A stretch of 64,000 nt of DNA from Methylobacterium sp. Leaf99 (GTDB taxonomy: Bacteria; Pseudomonadota; Alphaproteobacteria; Rhizobiales; Beijerinckiaceae), in the NCBI RefSeq assembly GCF_001422375.1, contig NZ_LMMU01000001.1, positions 2,044,178-2,108,177 on the forward strand. Direction: 5' to 3'. The notes below the pieces were generated by a model. It was given only the letters and a program-made list of their open reading frames with translations, was not told the origin of the DNA and did not search any database. Position 1 is the first letter of the stretch, and each line of letters begins with the position of its first letter. Both the position numbers and the translations under genes were made by a program. Below, one piece after another: positions 1 to 8,663 of this stretch.

Positions 1-782
1 GCACCCTGCAGGCTGGCCTGATGCGCCGACAGGCCGGCGAGGGCCTCGGTGATCGCGGTGCGCTCGGCCAGGATTTCCGCCCGCGCCTCGGCGTCGAGGA
101 GGCCGACGGCGTCGCGGCGGGTTTCCAGAACCCTGAGGGCGGCGCGCTCGGCCTCGGTGCCGGCATGGACCCGCTTCGAGATCTCCGTGTAGATGCCCGT
201 GCCGGTGATCTTCTCGAGGAGCTCCCCCCGCTCGCCCTCGGCCGCGAGCAGGAAAGCGTCGAATTCGCCCTGCGCCAGGAGCACGGTGCGGCGGAACTGC
301 TCGAAGGTGAGGTCCGTCAGCGCTTCGACGGCGGCCGTCACGGCGGTCTTCTTGCCGCCCTCCACGGCGCTGCCGTCATCCAGGCGGTGCAGGGTGCGCC
401 GGTCGGCTTGGAGGCGCCCGTCCGCCTTGCCGCGGGCGCGGAGGGTCTCCCACCGCACCCGGTAGGCGACGCCGTCCTGGCCGACGAAATCCACCTCGGC
501 CCAGCCCTGTGCCGCCCCGCGCCGCAGGATGGCCCGCCCGTCGCTCGAACTGACGACCTCGCCGCTCGGGTCCGGCGTATCCTCCCGCCGCCCGGCGCTG
601 ACGCGGGGATAGCGCCCGTAGAGGGCGAGGCACAGGGCATCGAGGATGGTCGATTTGCCCGCCCCGGTCTCGCCCGTGATGGCGAAGATGCCCGTGGCGG
701 CGATGGGCCCGGCCGCGAGATCGACTTCGAAGGGGGCCGCGAGGCTCGCGAGGTTCTCGCCCCGGATCGCGAGGATACGCAA
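1..782 (-). CDS. sbcC: Exonuclease SbcC, ATPase subunit (N-terminal part only)
   Basis: ATPase subunit of the SbcCD (Mre11-Rad50-like) nuclease, which processes DNA hairpins and ends in the cytoplasm. Only the first ~260 residues are in the window; the gene continues past base 1. Residues 1-20 read LRILAIRGENLASLAAPFEV, the usual SMC/Rad50 opening, followed by a Walker A GETGAGKS near residue 36 and then 'LDALCLALYG'. A later segment 'LTFEQFRRTVLLAQGEF' is the family's Q-loop region. The start must be the TTG at 782, because an in-frame TGA lies two codons upstream; an AGGTGA sequence precedes it. Its partner sbcD lies upstream on the same strand, but a sensor kinase gene sits between them. 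Coiled coil and C-terminal ATPase half are not visible. Confidence 0.9.
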   Translation of the reverse strand, partial: MRILAIRGENLASLAAPFEVDLAAGPIAATGIFAITGETGAGKSTILDALCLALYGRYPRVSAGRREDTPDPSGEVVSSSDGRAILRRGAAQGWAEVDFVGQDGVAYRVRWETLRARGKADGRLQADRRTLHRLDDGSAVEGGKKTAVTAAVEALTDLTFEQFRRTVLLAQGEFDAFLLAAEGERGELLEKITGTGIYTEISKRVHAGTEAERAALRVLETRRDAVGLLDAEARAEILAERTAITEALAGLSAHQASLQG

Positions 783-892
783 ACGCTGTCACCTGAAACG
801 CGGAAGGACGGCTCCTTTACTACGGCGCCGCGCGCCGCCTGTCCCGCCCGACGGGGCCGGCAGGTGAGGATAACCGCGACACGCTCAGCCGG

Positions 893-3772
893 TCACCCGT
901 CCGCCTGGAACGCCGCCAGGGGGGCGGTGATGCCGCAGGTGACGCCGGTGCTTGGGTAGGCGAGCGCGATGGTGCCGCCGACCTGACCGGCGAGACCCCG
1001 CTCGATGAAGCGCGAGCCGAAGCCCTTGCGGGCCGGTGGCGTCACGGTGGGGCCGCCGATCTCCTGCCAGGAGAACGTGAGGTGGTCTGCGTCGTCCGCG
1101 TTCTCCACCGACCAGCGGATCGCCACATGGCCGGCCTCGCGGGAGAGGGCGCCGTACTTGGCCGCATTGGTGGCGAGTTCGTGCAGCATCAGGGCGAGGG
1201 ACAGGGCGGGCTTCGCGCCGATCTCGAGGTCGGGGCCCTCGAGGCGGAAGCGCCCGGGCCGGTCCTCGTGCAGCTTAAGGGCGCCGCGGACCACGGGGCC
1301 GATGAGGGTCGAGCCGAGCGCCCCGCCCATGAGGAGGTCGTGGGCCTGTCCGAGCGCGATGAGGCGGCCGGCCAGGACCTCCTTGGCCGTGTCCACGTCG
1401 GCGGCCGAGCGCATGGTCTGGGTCGCGATGGACTGCACCATCGCGAGCAGGTTCTTCATCCGGTGGCTGAGCTCGCGGTTGAGGAGCTCCTGCGCCTCTT
1501 CCGCGCGCAGGCGCGCCAGGGCGACGCGGGTCCGGTCGACGATGTTGCGGGCGAAATCGACGAGGTCCGGGGTCCAGGCCCGGACCCGGTCGTCCTGCAG
1601 GCAGAACACCGCCACCATGCGCCCGCGCTCCATCAGCGGGATGTTGATCATGCTGCGGACGCCGAGGTCGCGGAAGACGTCCGTGTGGCCCGCCGTGCGC
1701 GGGTCCTTCGTCACGTCCGGGATGACGACGTCCCGGCCGACCTGCAGGTCGCGGAGGTACGTGCCGTAATCGGAAAAGCGGTACCGTCCCGCCCGCCCGG
1801 CGACGCCCGGCCGGCTCCAGTCGCGGCCGATATCGAGGTATTCCTGGGACGAATCGATGGCCCCGTAGGCGGCCCGGGCGAGGCCGAGGGTCCGGCCGGC
1901 GATCTCGGCCGCCGTGAACGCGATGGCGACGGGGTCCTGCAGGTCGCGCAGGCGGTCGCCGAGTTCGACGAGGGCGGATTGGCGCTCCTCGGCGCGCTTG
2001 CGCTCGGTGATGTCGATGGAGGCGCCGGGCAGCCGAAGCGGCGTGCCGTCGCCGTCGCGCACGAGACGCCCGCGCGCCAGCAGCCAGCGATGCGAACCGT
2101 CCGCCTGGCGGATGCGGTACTCGCAGGCGAAGTCGTCGCCGTCCGTCCCGGCCCCCGCGAGCATCCGGTCCAGTTCCGCCTGGAATGCCGGCAGGTCGTC
2201 GGGGTGGAAGTTGCGCACGTAGTCCCCGAGCGGCGCCCCCCGGGCGGCCCGGTCCTCGTCGACGGCGTAGATGCGCGCGAAATTGGCGTCGGCATAGACC
2301 GTGTCGGTGGCCAGATCCCAATCCCAGGTTCCGATCATGCCGGCGGCGTTGAGGGCCAGCGCCAGGCGCTCCTCGCTCCGGCGCAGGCGCGCCCCGTCGG
2401 CCTTGCGCTCGGTGACGTCGATGACGGTTAGGACGGCACCGCCGACCGCGCCGTCCTCGATGATGGGCGCGTTGGAGGTGACCACGTCGATGGGCGTGCC
2501 GTCCCGGCGGAAGAACACCGTCTCGCGGTGGCGCATGGCCGTGCCCGCCTCGAGGGCCCGCACCACCGGGCAGTCCTCGCGGGGGAACGGTCGGCCGTCG
2601 GCGTGGTGGTGATGGGCGGTCTCGTGGAGGTTGCGCCCGATCAGGCCGCCCTCCGGCCAGCCGAGCATCGCGGCGGCGGCGGGGTTGGCGAAGGTGATGG
2701 TGTCGTCGGCCGAGAGCCGGAACACCGCCTCGCTGAGATGGTCGGTGACGGTCTGGAGCAGGGCCGTCTGCTGGCGCAGGGCCTCGTCGGCCCGGCGCTG
2801 GGCAGTGCGGTCGCGCAGGATCTTGACGTAGCCCTCGTGGGCGCCGCCCTCGCCCTTGAGCGGCATCATCTCGCCCATGGCCCAGAAGCGCGAGCCGTCC
2901 TTGCGCAGGTGCCAGCGCTCGTCGTTGGCCCGGCCCATTTCGCGGGCCGTGCGCATCTCGCGGGCCGGCGTGTCGCTGGCCCTGTCCTCGGGCACGAAGA
3001 TGCAGTCGGCCGGTTCGCCCAGCACTTCGGCCTCGCTCCAGCCGAGGATGCGCGCCGCCCCGACGTTCCAGCTCGTGACGCGCCCGTCGAGATCCGTGGC
3101 GAGGATGCCGTAATCCACGGCGCTCTCGAGGATGGCCGCGTTGCGGCGCTCCCGCGCGCGCCGCTCCTTAAGGGCGCGGCGCAGCTCGAGCTGGGTCATG
3201 ACCTGGCGGGCCAGGGTGGTCAGGACGAAGGCCTGTTCCGCGTCGAGGGTGCGCGGCCGGGTGTCGAGGACGCACAGGCTGCCGATGGCGACGCCCTCAG
3301 CGGTGACGAGGGGCATGCCCGCGTAGAACCGCACGAAGGGGGCGGCGGTGACGAGGGGGTTGTCCGCCGTGCGCGGGTCGCGGGTGGTGTCGGGAACCAC
3401 GAAGAGGTCGCGCTGGCGCACCGTATGGGCACAGATGGACGCGGCCAGCGGCGGCTCGGGTCCGTCGAAGCCGATGGCAGCCTTGAACCATTGCCGGTCG
3501 GCCTCCACGAGGACGATGAGGGAGACCGGCATGCCGAGGGCCAGGGAGGCCACTTTGACGAGGTCGTCGAAGGCGGCTTCCTGGGGGGTGTCGAGGATGT
3601 CGTAGTGGGCGAGGGCGTTGCGGCGGGTTTGGGCGTCGCGCGAGACCGTGTCGTCGGACGAACTCATCGCACGCTCATCCGCGGGCGGCAGACCGCCCCC
3701 GTACGGGGCATCGTCCACGGACCGGCCCCGCGCGGGATGCTCGGAGCGCGCGAACAAACTTGCATCGGTCAC
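893..3772 (-). CDS. HWE-family sensor histidine kinase, GAF-PAS-PAS-PAS-GAF
   Basis: Soluble sensor histidine kinase of the HWE family. Order: GAF (~60-205), PAS (~210-330), PAS (~340-460), PAS/PAC (~465-590), GAF (~600-745), then the kinase core. The phosphoacceptor region reads 'NRELSHRMKNLLAMVQSI' (His near 764). The ATP-binding part has the HWE hallmarks: an N box beginning with His (HELATNAAKYGALS) and a W-x-E motif (SWQEIGGP), then GFGSRFIERGL. There is no transmembrane segment or receiver domain, so signals are probably intracellular (light, redox or small molecules) and the partner is encoded elsewhere. The longest frame begins at a GTG at 3772; an ATG at 3667 (MSSSDDTVS) fits the first GAF domain better. 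The gene lies between sbcD and sbcC on the same strand. Confidence 0.9.
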   Translation of the reverse strand: MTDASLFARSEHPARGRSVDDAPYGGGLPPADERAMSSSDDTVSRDAQTRRNALAHYDILDTPQEAAFDDLVKVASLALGMPVSLIVLVEADRQWFKAAIGFDGPEPPLAASICAHTVRQRDLFVVPDTTRDPRTADNPLVTAAPFVRFYAGMPLVTAEGVAIGSLCVLDTRPRTLDAEQAFVLTTLARQVMTQLELRRALKERRARERRNAAILESAVDYGILATDLDGRVTSWNVGAARILGWSEAEVLGEPADCIFVPEDRASDTPAREMRTAREMGRANDERWHLRKDGSRFWAMGEMMPLKGEGGAHEGYVKILRDRTAQRRADEALRQQTALLQTVTDHLSEAVFRLSADDTITFANPAAAAMLGWPEGGLIGRNLHETAHHHHADGRPFPREDCPVVRALEAGTAMRHRETVFFRRDGTPIDVVTSNAPIIEDGAVGGAVLTVIDVTERKADGARLRRSEERLALALNAAGMIGTWDWDLATDTVYADANFARIYAVDEDRAARGAPLGDYVRNFHPDDLPAFQAELDRMLAGAGTDGDDFACEYRIRQADGSHRWLLARGRLVRDGDGTPLRLPGASIDITERKRAEERQSALVELGDRLRDLQDPVAIAFTAAEIAGRTLGLARAAYGAIDSSQEYLDIGRDWSRPGVAGRAGRYRFSDYGTYLRDLQVGRDVVIPDVTKDPRTAGHTDVFRDLGVRSMINIPLMERGRMVAVFCLQDDRVRAWTPDLVDFARNIVDRTRVALARLRAEEAQELLNRELSHRMKNLLAMVQSIATQTMRSAADVDTAKEVLAGRLIALGQAHDLLMGGALGSTLIGPVVRGALKLHEDRPGRFRLEGPDLEIGAKPALSLALMLHELATNAAKYGALSREAGHVAIRWSVENADDADHLTFSWQEIGGPTVTPPARKGFGSRFIERGLAGQVGGTIALAYPSTGVTCGITAPLAAFQADG

Positions 3773-3901
3773 CCCTCGCCGCCCGTCGATGGCGGCTTGC
3801 CGCCACCCGTTCCTACGCGGGAACGCGGTGCGGGCACTAGCATACGGGGGAGTGTCCTGGATACAAACCGGCGGACGCGTGTCTCACCCGGCGCGCCTGT
3901 C

Positions 3902-5167
3902 TCAGCCCGGGGGCGCCGCGCCTTCCGCCTCGGCCCGGGCGCGGTGGAACACCGCGAGATGTCCGGGGCCGGGCGCTTCGCCGCGGGTGCGGGCGAAGGC
4001 GAGGCGGAACAGGTCCTCCGGGTCGCGCTCGGCCAGGCGCACGAGGTTCGGCCCCGCCGTGGCCTGGGTGTCCAGCCCCTCCGGCAGGGGGGCCACCCGC
4101 ACATCGACGACCCGGACGGGGAAGCCGTCGGCGATCCGGTCGATCTCGGCGCGGTAGCCGGCGCCGAGGCCCTCGCGGGCGAGACGCACCTGCACGAAGG
4201 GCCATTCGTCCTGCGCCTGGGTGGCGCGGAGGCCGAGGTCGCGCACGAGGACCGTCAGGTGGTCGCCCAGCTCGCCGAGCCGCATGTCCCCGGAGGCCGG
4301 CAGGCGCAGGAAGGGCAGGGGGCGGGGAATGGGAATGAGTTCGATCCGCGTCGGCCCGTCGTCCAGGGTCACGAGGGTGACGGCGTGGGCATAGGGCTGC
4401 TCGGCGGCCGAGAGGGGGATCAGCGAGCCGGAGTAGCGCACGGTGTCGCGCCCGACGTGCTGCGCCTTGTGCAGGTGCCCGAGGGCGACGTAGTGCGCCG
4501 CCTCCGGAAACACGTCGGCCGGCACGGCATGGTCGCCCCCGACGAGGATGCGCCGCTCGGCCCCTTCCGATTCGAGGCCCCCGGCGACGTGCAGGTGCCC
4601 GGTGACCACGAGGGGCAGGCCGGAGAGGTGGGGGCGGGCCGCCGCGAACAGGTGTTCGTAGAGGGTCCGGACGGCGCCGACGATGGGCGAGCCGCCGCCC
4701 TCCGTCATCCGCTGCAGCGGGGGCAGGCAGGCCGCCGTGGGATAGGACACGGCGAGCACCTGCGCGGCGATCTCGCCACCGCGCCGCAGGGGCACGAGGT
4801 GATGGCCGAGATCGATGGCGCCGTCGCGGCGGCGCACGTTGCCGACCACGTGGACGCCGATGGCCTCCAGGAGGGCGCGGGGCGCCTCCAGGCGCCCGGC
4901 GGCGTCGTGGTTGCCCGCCGTGATGACGATGGTCATGTCCGGGCGCGCCCGGTTCAGGCGCATCAGCACCTCGTAGAACAGGCGCTGGGATTCGCCCGAC
5001 GGGTTCTGGCTGTCGAACACGTCGCCGGCCACCACCAGGGCATCGATCTCCCGCTCGACGACGATCCGTTCGAGATGGGCGAAGGCGCGGGCATGCTCGC
5101 GCACGCGGCCGTAGCCGCGCAGGGTCTGCCCGATATGCCAGTCGCCCGTATGCAGGACGCGGATCAC
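3902..5167 (-). CDS. sbcD: Exonuclease SbcCD, subunit D (Mre11-like phosphoesterase)
   Basis: Metallophosphoesterase subunit of SbcCD, the Mn-dependent nuclease that works with SbcC. The start is a GTG at 5167 giving (M)IRVLHTGDWHIGQ; a longer open frame upstream adds unrelated residues. All metal-binding motifs are visible: GDWHIG near residue 8, VVAGDVFDSQ near 45, GNHDAAGR near 85, and two late GHLH motifs (TGHLHVAGG, ALGHLHKAQ). About 421 residues, normal for the family, with the usual C-terminal region. The stop is 130 bp before the sensor kinase, so sbcD, kinase and sbcC could share a transcript. Confidence 0.93.
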   Translation of the reverse strand: MIRVLHTGDWHIGQTLRGYGRVREHARAFAHLERIVVEREIDALVVAGDVFDSQNPSGESQRLFYEVLMRLNRARPDMTIVITAGNHDAAGRLEAPRALLEAIGVHVVGNVRRRDGAIDLGHHLVPLRRGGEIAAQVLAVSYPTAACLPPLQRMTEGGGSPIVGAVRTLYEHLFAAARPHLSGLPLVVTGHLHVAGGLESEGAERRILVGGDHAVPADVFPEAAHYVALGHLHKAQHVGRDTVRYSGSLIPLSAAEQPYAHAVTLVTLDDGPTRIELIPIPRPLPFLRLPASGDMRLGELGDHLTVLVRDLGLRATQAQDEWPFVQVRLAREGLGAGYRAEIDRIADGFPVRVVDVRVAPLPEGLDTQATAGPNLVRLAERDPEDLFRLAFARTRGEAPGPGHLAVFHRARAEAEGAAPPG

Positions 5168-5347
5168 GCACGAACTCCGGGGCGGGCCTCGGCCCGCACG
5201 CACGAGGAAGCGGGTTTTTGCCCGCATAATCTCAAGGCAGCGGGCTTCCGCCCGCGTGGTCGAGGGAAGCCTTGTAGCGCCGCCTGCGCACGGATTCGAG
5301 GGGCGGCGGGGATGCCGTCCCCACCTCGCCGCAGGTCGATGGCAGGC

Positions 5348-5596
5348 TCACCGACAGGTGGTCACGGTCTTCACCGTCCAGCCCTCGCCCGGTCGCCAGA
5401 GCTTGCGCCGGGTCTGGGCGCAGGCGAGGGGCTCCGGCTCGGCCGAGGTCCAGGCCGTGCTCGGCCCGTCCGGGCGGGCGGGGGCGGTGGGCGGATCGCG
5501 CCGCAGGGGCCCCGCCGCCCCGGCGGGCGCGGCGCCTGGGAATGCGCCGAGGGCGAAGACGAGGGCGGGGAGCAGGAGACGCGCAAAGGCCGGCAC
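5348..5596 (-). CDS. Small exported protein, function unknown
   Basis: About 82 residues from a GTG at 5596. The N-terminus (VPAFARLLLPALVFALGAF) is a hydrophobic signal peptide followed by an Ala/Pro/Gly-rich stretch, and the mature part ends GEGWTVKTVTTC. There are two cysteines in the mature part, one in 'LACAQ' and one next to the C-terminus, which could pair in the periplasm. The frame is open further upstream (to 5704), but those residues lack signal character. Codon usage matches the neighbours. I do not recognise the family; the pattern resembles small alphaproteobacterial periplasmic proteins of unknown role. The start is uncertain because no clear Shine-Dalgarno is visible. Confidence 0.5.
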   Translation of the reverse strand: MPAFARLLLPALVFALGAFPGAAPAGAAGPLRRDPPTAPARPDGPSTAWTSAEPEPLACAQTRRKLWRPGEGWTVKTVTTCR

Positions 5597-5702
5597 GGGA
5601 CGCGATCCATCTTGGGAGGAGGCCGCGCCGGGGTCCGGGGAAGACCATCGCGGGTTATGTCGGCCTTGCACGGGTCTATGTCGCAATGGCCAAGGTTCTG
5701 GC

Positions 5703-5722
5703 AATCACCCGGCGGGGTGATT
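5703..5722. promoter_or_regulatory. Perfect hairpin in the 5.6-5.9 kb divergent gap
   Basis: AATCACCC and GGGTGATT form a perfect 8-bp inverted repeat around GGCG. It lies in the 322-bp gap between the divergent small exported gene (start 5596) and the L,D-transpeptidase gene (start 5919). A shared operator is the natural reading; a terminator is less likely because the flanking genes point away from it. I see nothing else in this gap. Confidence 0.35.
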
Positions 5723-5918
5723 TGTAGGGATATGGTGAAAATCGGTGCGCGACCGGTATTCGCGGGTCGGATGGGCACTGACGGGCGGACAACGCGGGGC
5801 TGATAAGTCATCGACGCGGCGTGACGTGGGCCCCAGGTCTTGCTAGGCCCACGCTCAAGCCTTGCCGCCGCGCAAGCCCAACCCAGCGTCCCCCGAAAAA
5901 GACGGCCCGAGCGACCCG

Positions 5919-6833
5919 ATGTCCCGCACATGCCCCCCGACCCGCCGCATTCTCCTCGCGGGCGCCGCGACGAGCCTTCTCCTGTCGGCTCCAGCCGGTG
6001 CCCTCGCGCAGGGGCGCGGGCGGTTTTTCGACGACGGCATCGACGGGGACATCCCCTTCGATGACGAGCGCCTCTACCGCGATGAGGAAGGGCGCCTCTA
6101 CCGGCGCCGGGGCGGCCGTTACGAGCCCTATTCCGAACGTGGGGCCGATCCGCGCGCCGCGCGCCGCGAGGCCGTCGATCCCGCCTACGAGGAGCCCGAC
6201 CTGGGCCGCCGCCCGGTCCCGGGCCAGCCTGCGCAGCCGACCCAGGCCGCCCGCCCGGTGGATAACGGTCCCATCGACTACGCCCGCGCCTACGCGGCGA
6301 TCACCGACGAGCCGTTCCCGGTCAACGCCTTCAACTGGCGGAAAGCCAACCCGGCCTTCCTGCGCCAGGACATCTCCTATACGGGCCGGGAGCCCGCCGG
6401 CACCATCGTGGTCGATCCGCGCGCCCATCACCTGACCCTGGTCCAGGCCAACGGCCGCGCCCGGCGCTACGGCGTCGGCGTCGGCAAGCAGGGCTTCTCC
6501 TGGGCGGGCGTCTCGACGGTGAATTCCAAGCAGATGTGGCCGGACTGGTATCCCCCGAAGGAAATGATCGCCCGCACCCCCAAGCTCGCCCGGCAGGTGA
6601 GCCAGCTCCAGAGCGGACTCGGCGTTCCCGGTGGCTCGCGCAATCCCCTCGGGGCCCGGGCGCATTACCTGTGGCAGGACAACAAGGACACGCTCTACCG
6701 CATCCACGGCACCCTCGAGCCCGACTCCATCGGCCGCAGCGTGTCGTCGGGCTGCATCCGCATGATCAACCAGGATGTGATCGACCTCTACGGCCGCGTC
6801 GAGATCGGCAGCCGCGTCGTGGTCCTGACGTAG
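5919..6833 (+). CDS. L,D-transpeptidase (YkuD family), exported
   Basis: Periplasmic L,D-transpeptidase, a family that makes 3-3 peptidoglycan crosslinks or attaches proteins to peptidoglycan. The signal peptide at ~9-30 (RRILLAGAATSLLLSAPAGA) is followed by a low-complexity Arg/Asp/Gly-rich region to ~115. The YkuD domain occupies ~160-304, beginning near 'AGTIVVDPRAHHLTLVQ'. The catalytic signature is complete: HGTLEPDSIG near 265 and SSGCIRM about 10 residues later, with the nucleophilic Cys. Start chosen at ATG 5919 because it opens the signal peptide; the open frame extends 19 codons upstream. About 304 residues. A single-gene unit followed by dps. Confidence 0.9.
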   Translation: MSRTCPPTRRILLAGAATSLLLSAPAGALAQGRGRFFDDGIDGDIPFDDERLYRDEEGRLYRRRGGRYEPYSERGADPRAARREAVDPAYEEPDLGRRPVPGQPAQPTQAARPVDNGPIDYARAYAAITDEPFPVNAFNWRKANPAFLRQDISYTGREPAGTIVVDPRAHHLTLVQANGRARRYGVGVGKQGFSWAGVSTVNSKQMWPDWYPPKEMIARTPKLARQVSQLQSGLGVPGGSRNPLGARAHYLWQDNKDTLYRIHGTLEPDSIGRSVSSGCIRMINQDVIDLYGRVEIGSRVVVLT

Positions 6834-6955
6834 GAGTTCAGCGCGACACGGCCATGCATGGGGGAACAATCCACCATGCCGTTGGATTTTTTGCCTGTGT
6901 CGGATGCGCTGCGTCGCGTCCACCACAGACGACATCCACCGGAGACGGATCCATC

Positions 6956-7492
6956 ATGGCCAAGAGCTTGAGCGGACGCACGCGCGTCGAGGGCGACCGC
7001 CTGAACACGCCCACCGACCTGCCGCCCGAGGCGACGCAGAAGATCTCCGAGGGGCTCACCGTGCTCCTCTCCGACCTGTTCGCCCTCTACATCAAGACCA
7101 AGAATTTCCACTGGCACATCAGCGGCCCGAATTTTCGCGACTACCACCTGATGCTCGACGAGCAGTCGGAGCAGATCTTCGCCATTACCGACGCGGTGGC
7201 CGAGCGCGCCCGCAAGATCGGCGGCACCACCCTGCGCTCCCTCGGTCAGGCGAAGGCCAAGTCCCGCATCCAGGACAACGACGCCGAGTATGTCGGCCCC
7301 CTCGACATGCTCGCCGAGCTCCGGGACGACAACAAGAACCTCACCGCCAACATGCGCGAGCTGCACGAGGTGACGGACGAACTCAACGACGTCTCCACCA
7401 CCAGCCTGCTGGAGGAGTGGATCGACCAGGCCGAGGAGCGCACGTGGTTCCTCTACGAGTCGACTCGCAACGCCACGGATGGCGGCCACTGA
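6956..7492 (+). CDS. dps: Dps family DNA-protection ferritin
   Basis: DNA-binding miniferritin that oxidises and stores iron and protects DNA in starvation or peroxide stress. 178 residues, typical length. The ferroxidase residues fit the family: 'KTKNFHWHISGPNF' supplies the His, and 'LMLDEQSEQIFAITDAVAERARKIGG' supplies the Asp and Glu. The short N-terminal tail (MAKSLSGRTR) carries Lys/Arg that could contact DNA. A GGAG sequence about 10 bp before the ATG supports the start. Convergent with the hydrolase gene that follows; only 47 bp separate the stops. Confidence 0.95.
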   Translation: MAKSLSGRTRVEGDRLNTPTDLPPEATQKISEGLTVLLSDLFALYIKTKNFHWHISGPNFRDYHLMLDEQSEQIFAITDAVAERARKIGGTTLRSLGQAKAKSRIQDNDAEYVGPLDMLAELRDDNKNLTANMRELHEVTDELNDVSTTSLLEEWIDQAEERTWFLYESTRNATDGGH

Positions 7493-7539
7493 GGTTCTTT
7501 CCGTCGGCCCCGCTCTCGGGGCCGACCCGATGACCGGTC

Positions 7540-8556
7540 TCAATGCCCGTTCAGGAACTCCAGCACCGTCGCGTTGAACCGCGACGGTGCTTCCATGTGG
7601 ACGAGGTGTCCGATGCCCGAGAACACCTCGGTGCGGCCATCGGGCATCCGGGCGGCCAGGGCCTGGGCATGGGCGGCGTTGTCGCCCATGCGGGCGCGCA
7701 GGGCTTCCGGCGCGAAGGCGCGGCCCGGGGCGTTGCGATCCTGCCCGCCCATGACGAACAAGGTCGGTGCCCGCACCAGGGGAATCTCGTGGACCACGGG
7801 CTGGCCCCAGATCATCTGGTAGGAATTTACGAAAGACCTGAGCCAGCGCGGATATTCGCCGGAGCCCTTCACCCGCTCGCGCAGGGAAACGAAGGGCGCG
7901 ATGGCGGTGTCCGGCAGGGACAGGCTGTAGCTCGTCATGAGTTGCCGACGATACACGTCCGCCGTGACGTCGCCCTCGATCCGCAGCAGGCGCTCGGTCG
8001 GCACCGGCGGCACGGTGAACCGATAATCCTCCAGCCCGATGGGCGCCTCAAGGACGAGGCTGTTGATGCGCTCGGGTGCGGTGCGGGCGAGGCGCACGGC
8101 GAGCATCCCGCCCATGGAATGGGCCACCACATCGACCCGGGGCAGGCCGAGGGAATCGAGCAGCGCCACGGTGTCCGCCGCCAGGGTGTCGAAGCTGAAC
8201 GGACCGACGGGCTTCGACGATTTGCCGAAACCCAACTGGTCTGGGGCCACCACCCGGTAGCCGGCCGCCGTCAGGGCCTCGATCACGCTCTGCCAGTAGC
8301 TCGACGGGAAGTTGCGCCCGTGCAGGAGCAGGGCCGTGCGGCCGTTGGGTGAGCCGGAGGCCGGCACGTCCATGTAGGCGAGGCGCTGCGCCTCGCCGTC
8401 GCGGGTGAGGGGAAGGTAGAAGACCGGGTTGGGATAGGGGAAGCCTTCGAGGGCGATCCCCAGGGGCTCCTCGGCGGCCCGTGCCGGAAGGATCGCGGAC
8501 CCCACACCGAGACTCAGAGCCAGGCCGCAGATGGTCAGTAGGGGGGACGCGCGCAT
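7540..8556 (-). CDS. Secreted alpha/beta-fold hydrolase
   Basis: Exported alpha/beta hydrolase; substrate not predictable. A Sec signal peptide spans ~1-27 (LLTICGLALSLGVGSAILPARA). The fold's landmarks are present: oxyanion loop LLHGRNFPS (~77-85), nucleophile elbow AHSMGG (~146-151), an acid in 'MGGQDRNAPG' and the catalytic His in 'GIGHLVHME' near the C-terminus. 338 residues. Related proteins are often annotated as haloperoxidase-like or epoxide hydrolase-like without proof. Divergent from the MFS exporter across 107 bp. Confidence 0.85.
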   Translation of the reverse strand: MRASPLLTICGLALSLGVGSAILPARAAEEPLGIALEGFPYPNPVFYLPLTRDGEAQRLAYMDVPASGSPNGRTALLLHGRNFPSSYWQSVIEALTAAGYRVVAPDQLGFGKSSKPVGPFSFDTLAADTVALLDSLGLPRVDVVAHSMGGMLAVRLARTAPERINSLVLEAPIGLEDYRFTVPPVPTERLLRIEGDVTADVYRRQLMTSYSLSLPDTAIAPFVSLRERVKGSGEYPRWLRSFVNSYQMIWGQPVVHEIPLVRAPTLFVMGGQDRNAPGRAFAPEALRARMGDNAAHAQALAARMPDGRTEVFSGIGHLVHMEAPSRFNATVLEFLNGH

Positions 8557-8663
8557 TCGATCGACCTCTCGGGGGAACCGGCGCGGCTCTCATCCGGCGC
8601 CGGATCGGTGACGGGTGACATAGGACACTTGCCACGGTCGCGGGAACCGCGCCGGGTGCGTCC

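Noticed and set aside
2528..5803. A 1091-codon open frame on the plus strand
   Set aside because: It is antisense to the sensor kinase and sbcD, is Gly/Glu/His/Arg-rich with no domain, and arises from GC-biased third positions of the real genes.
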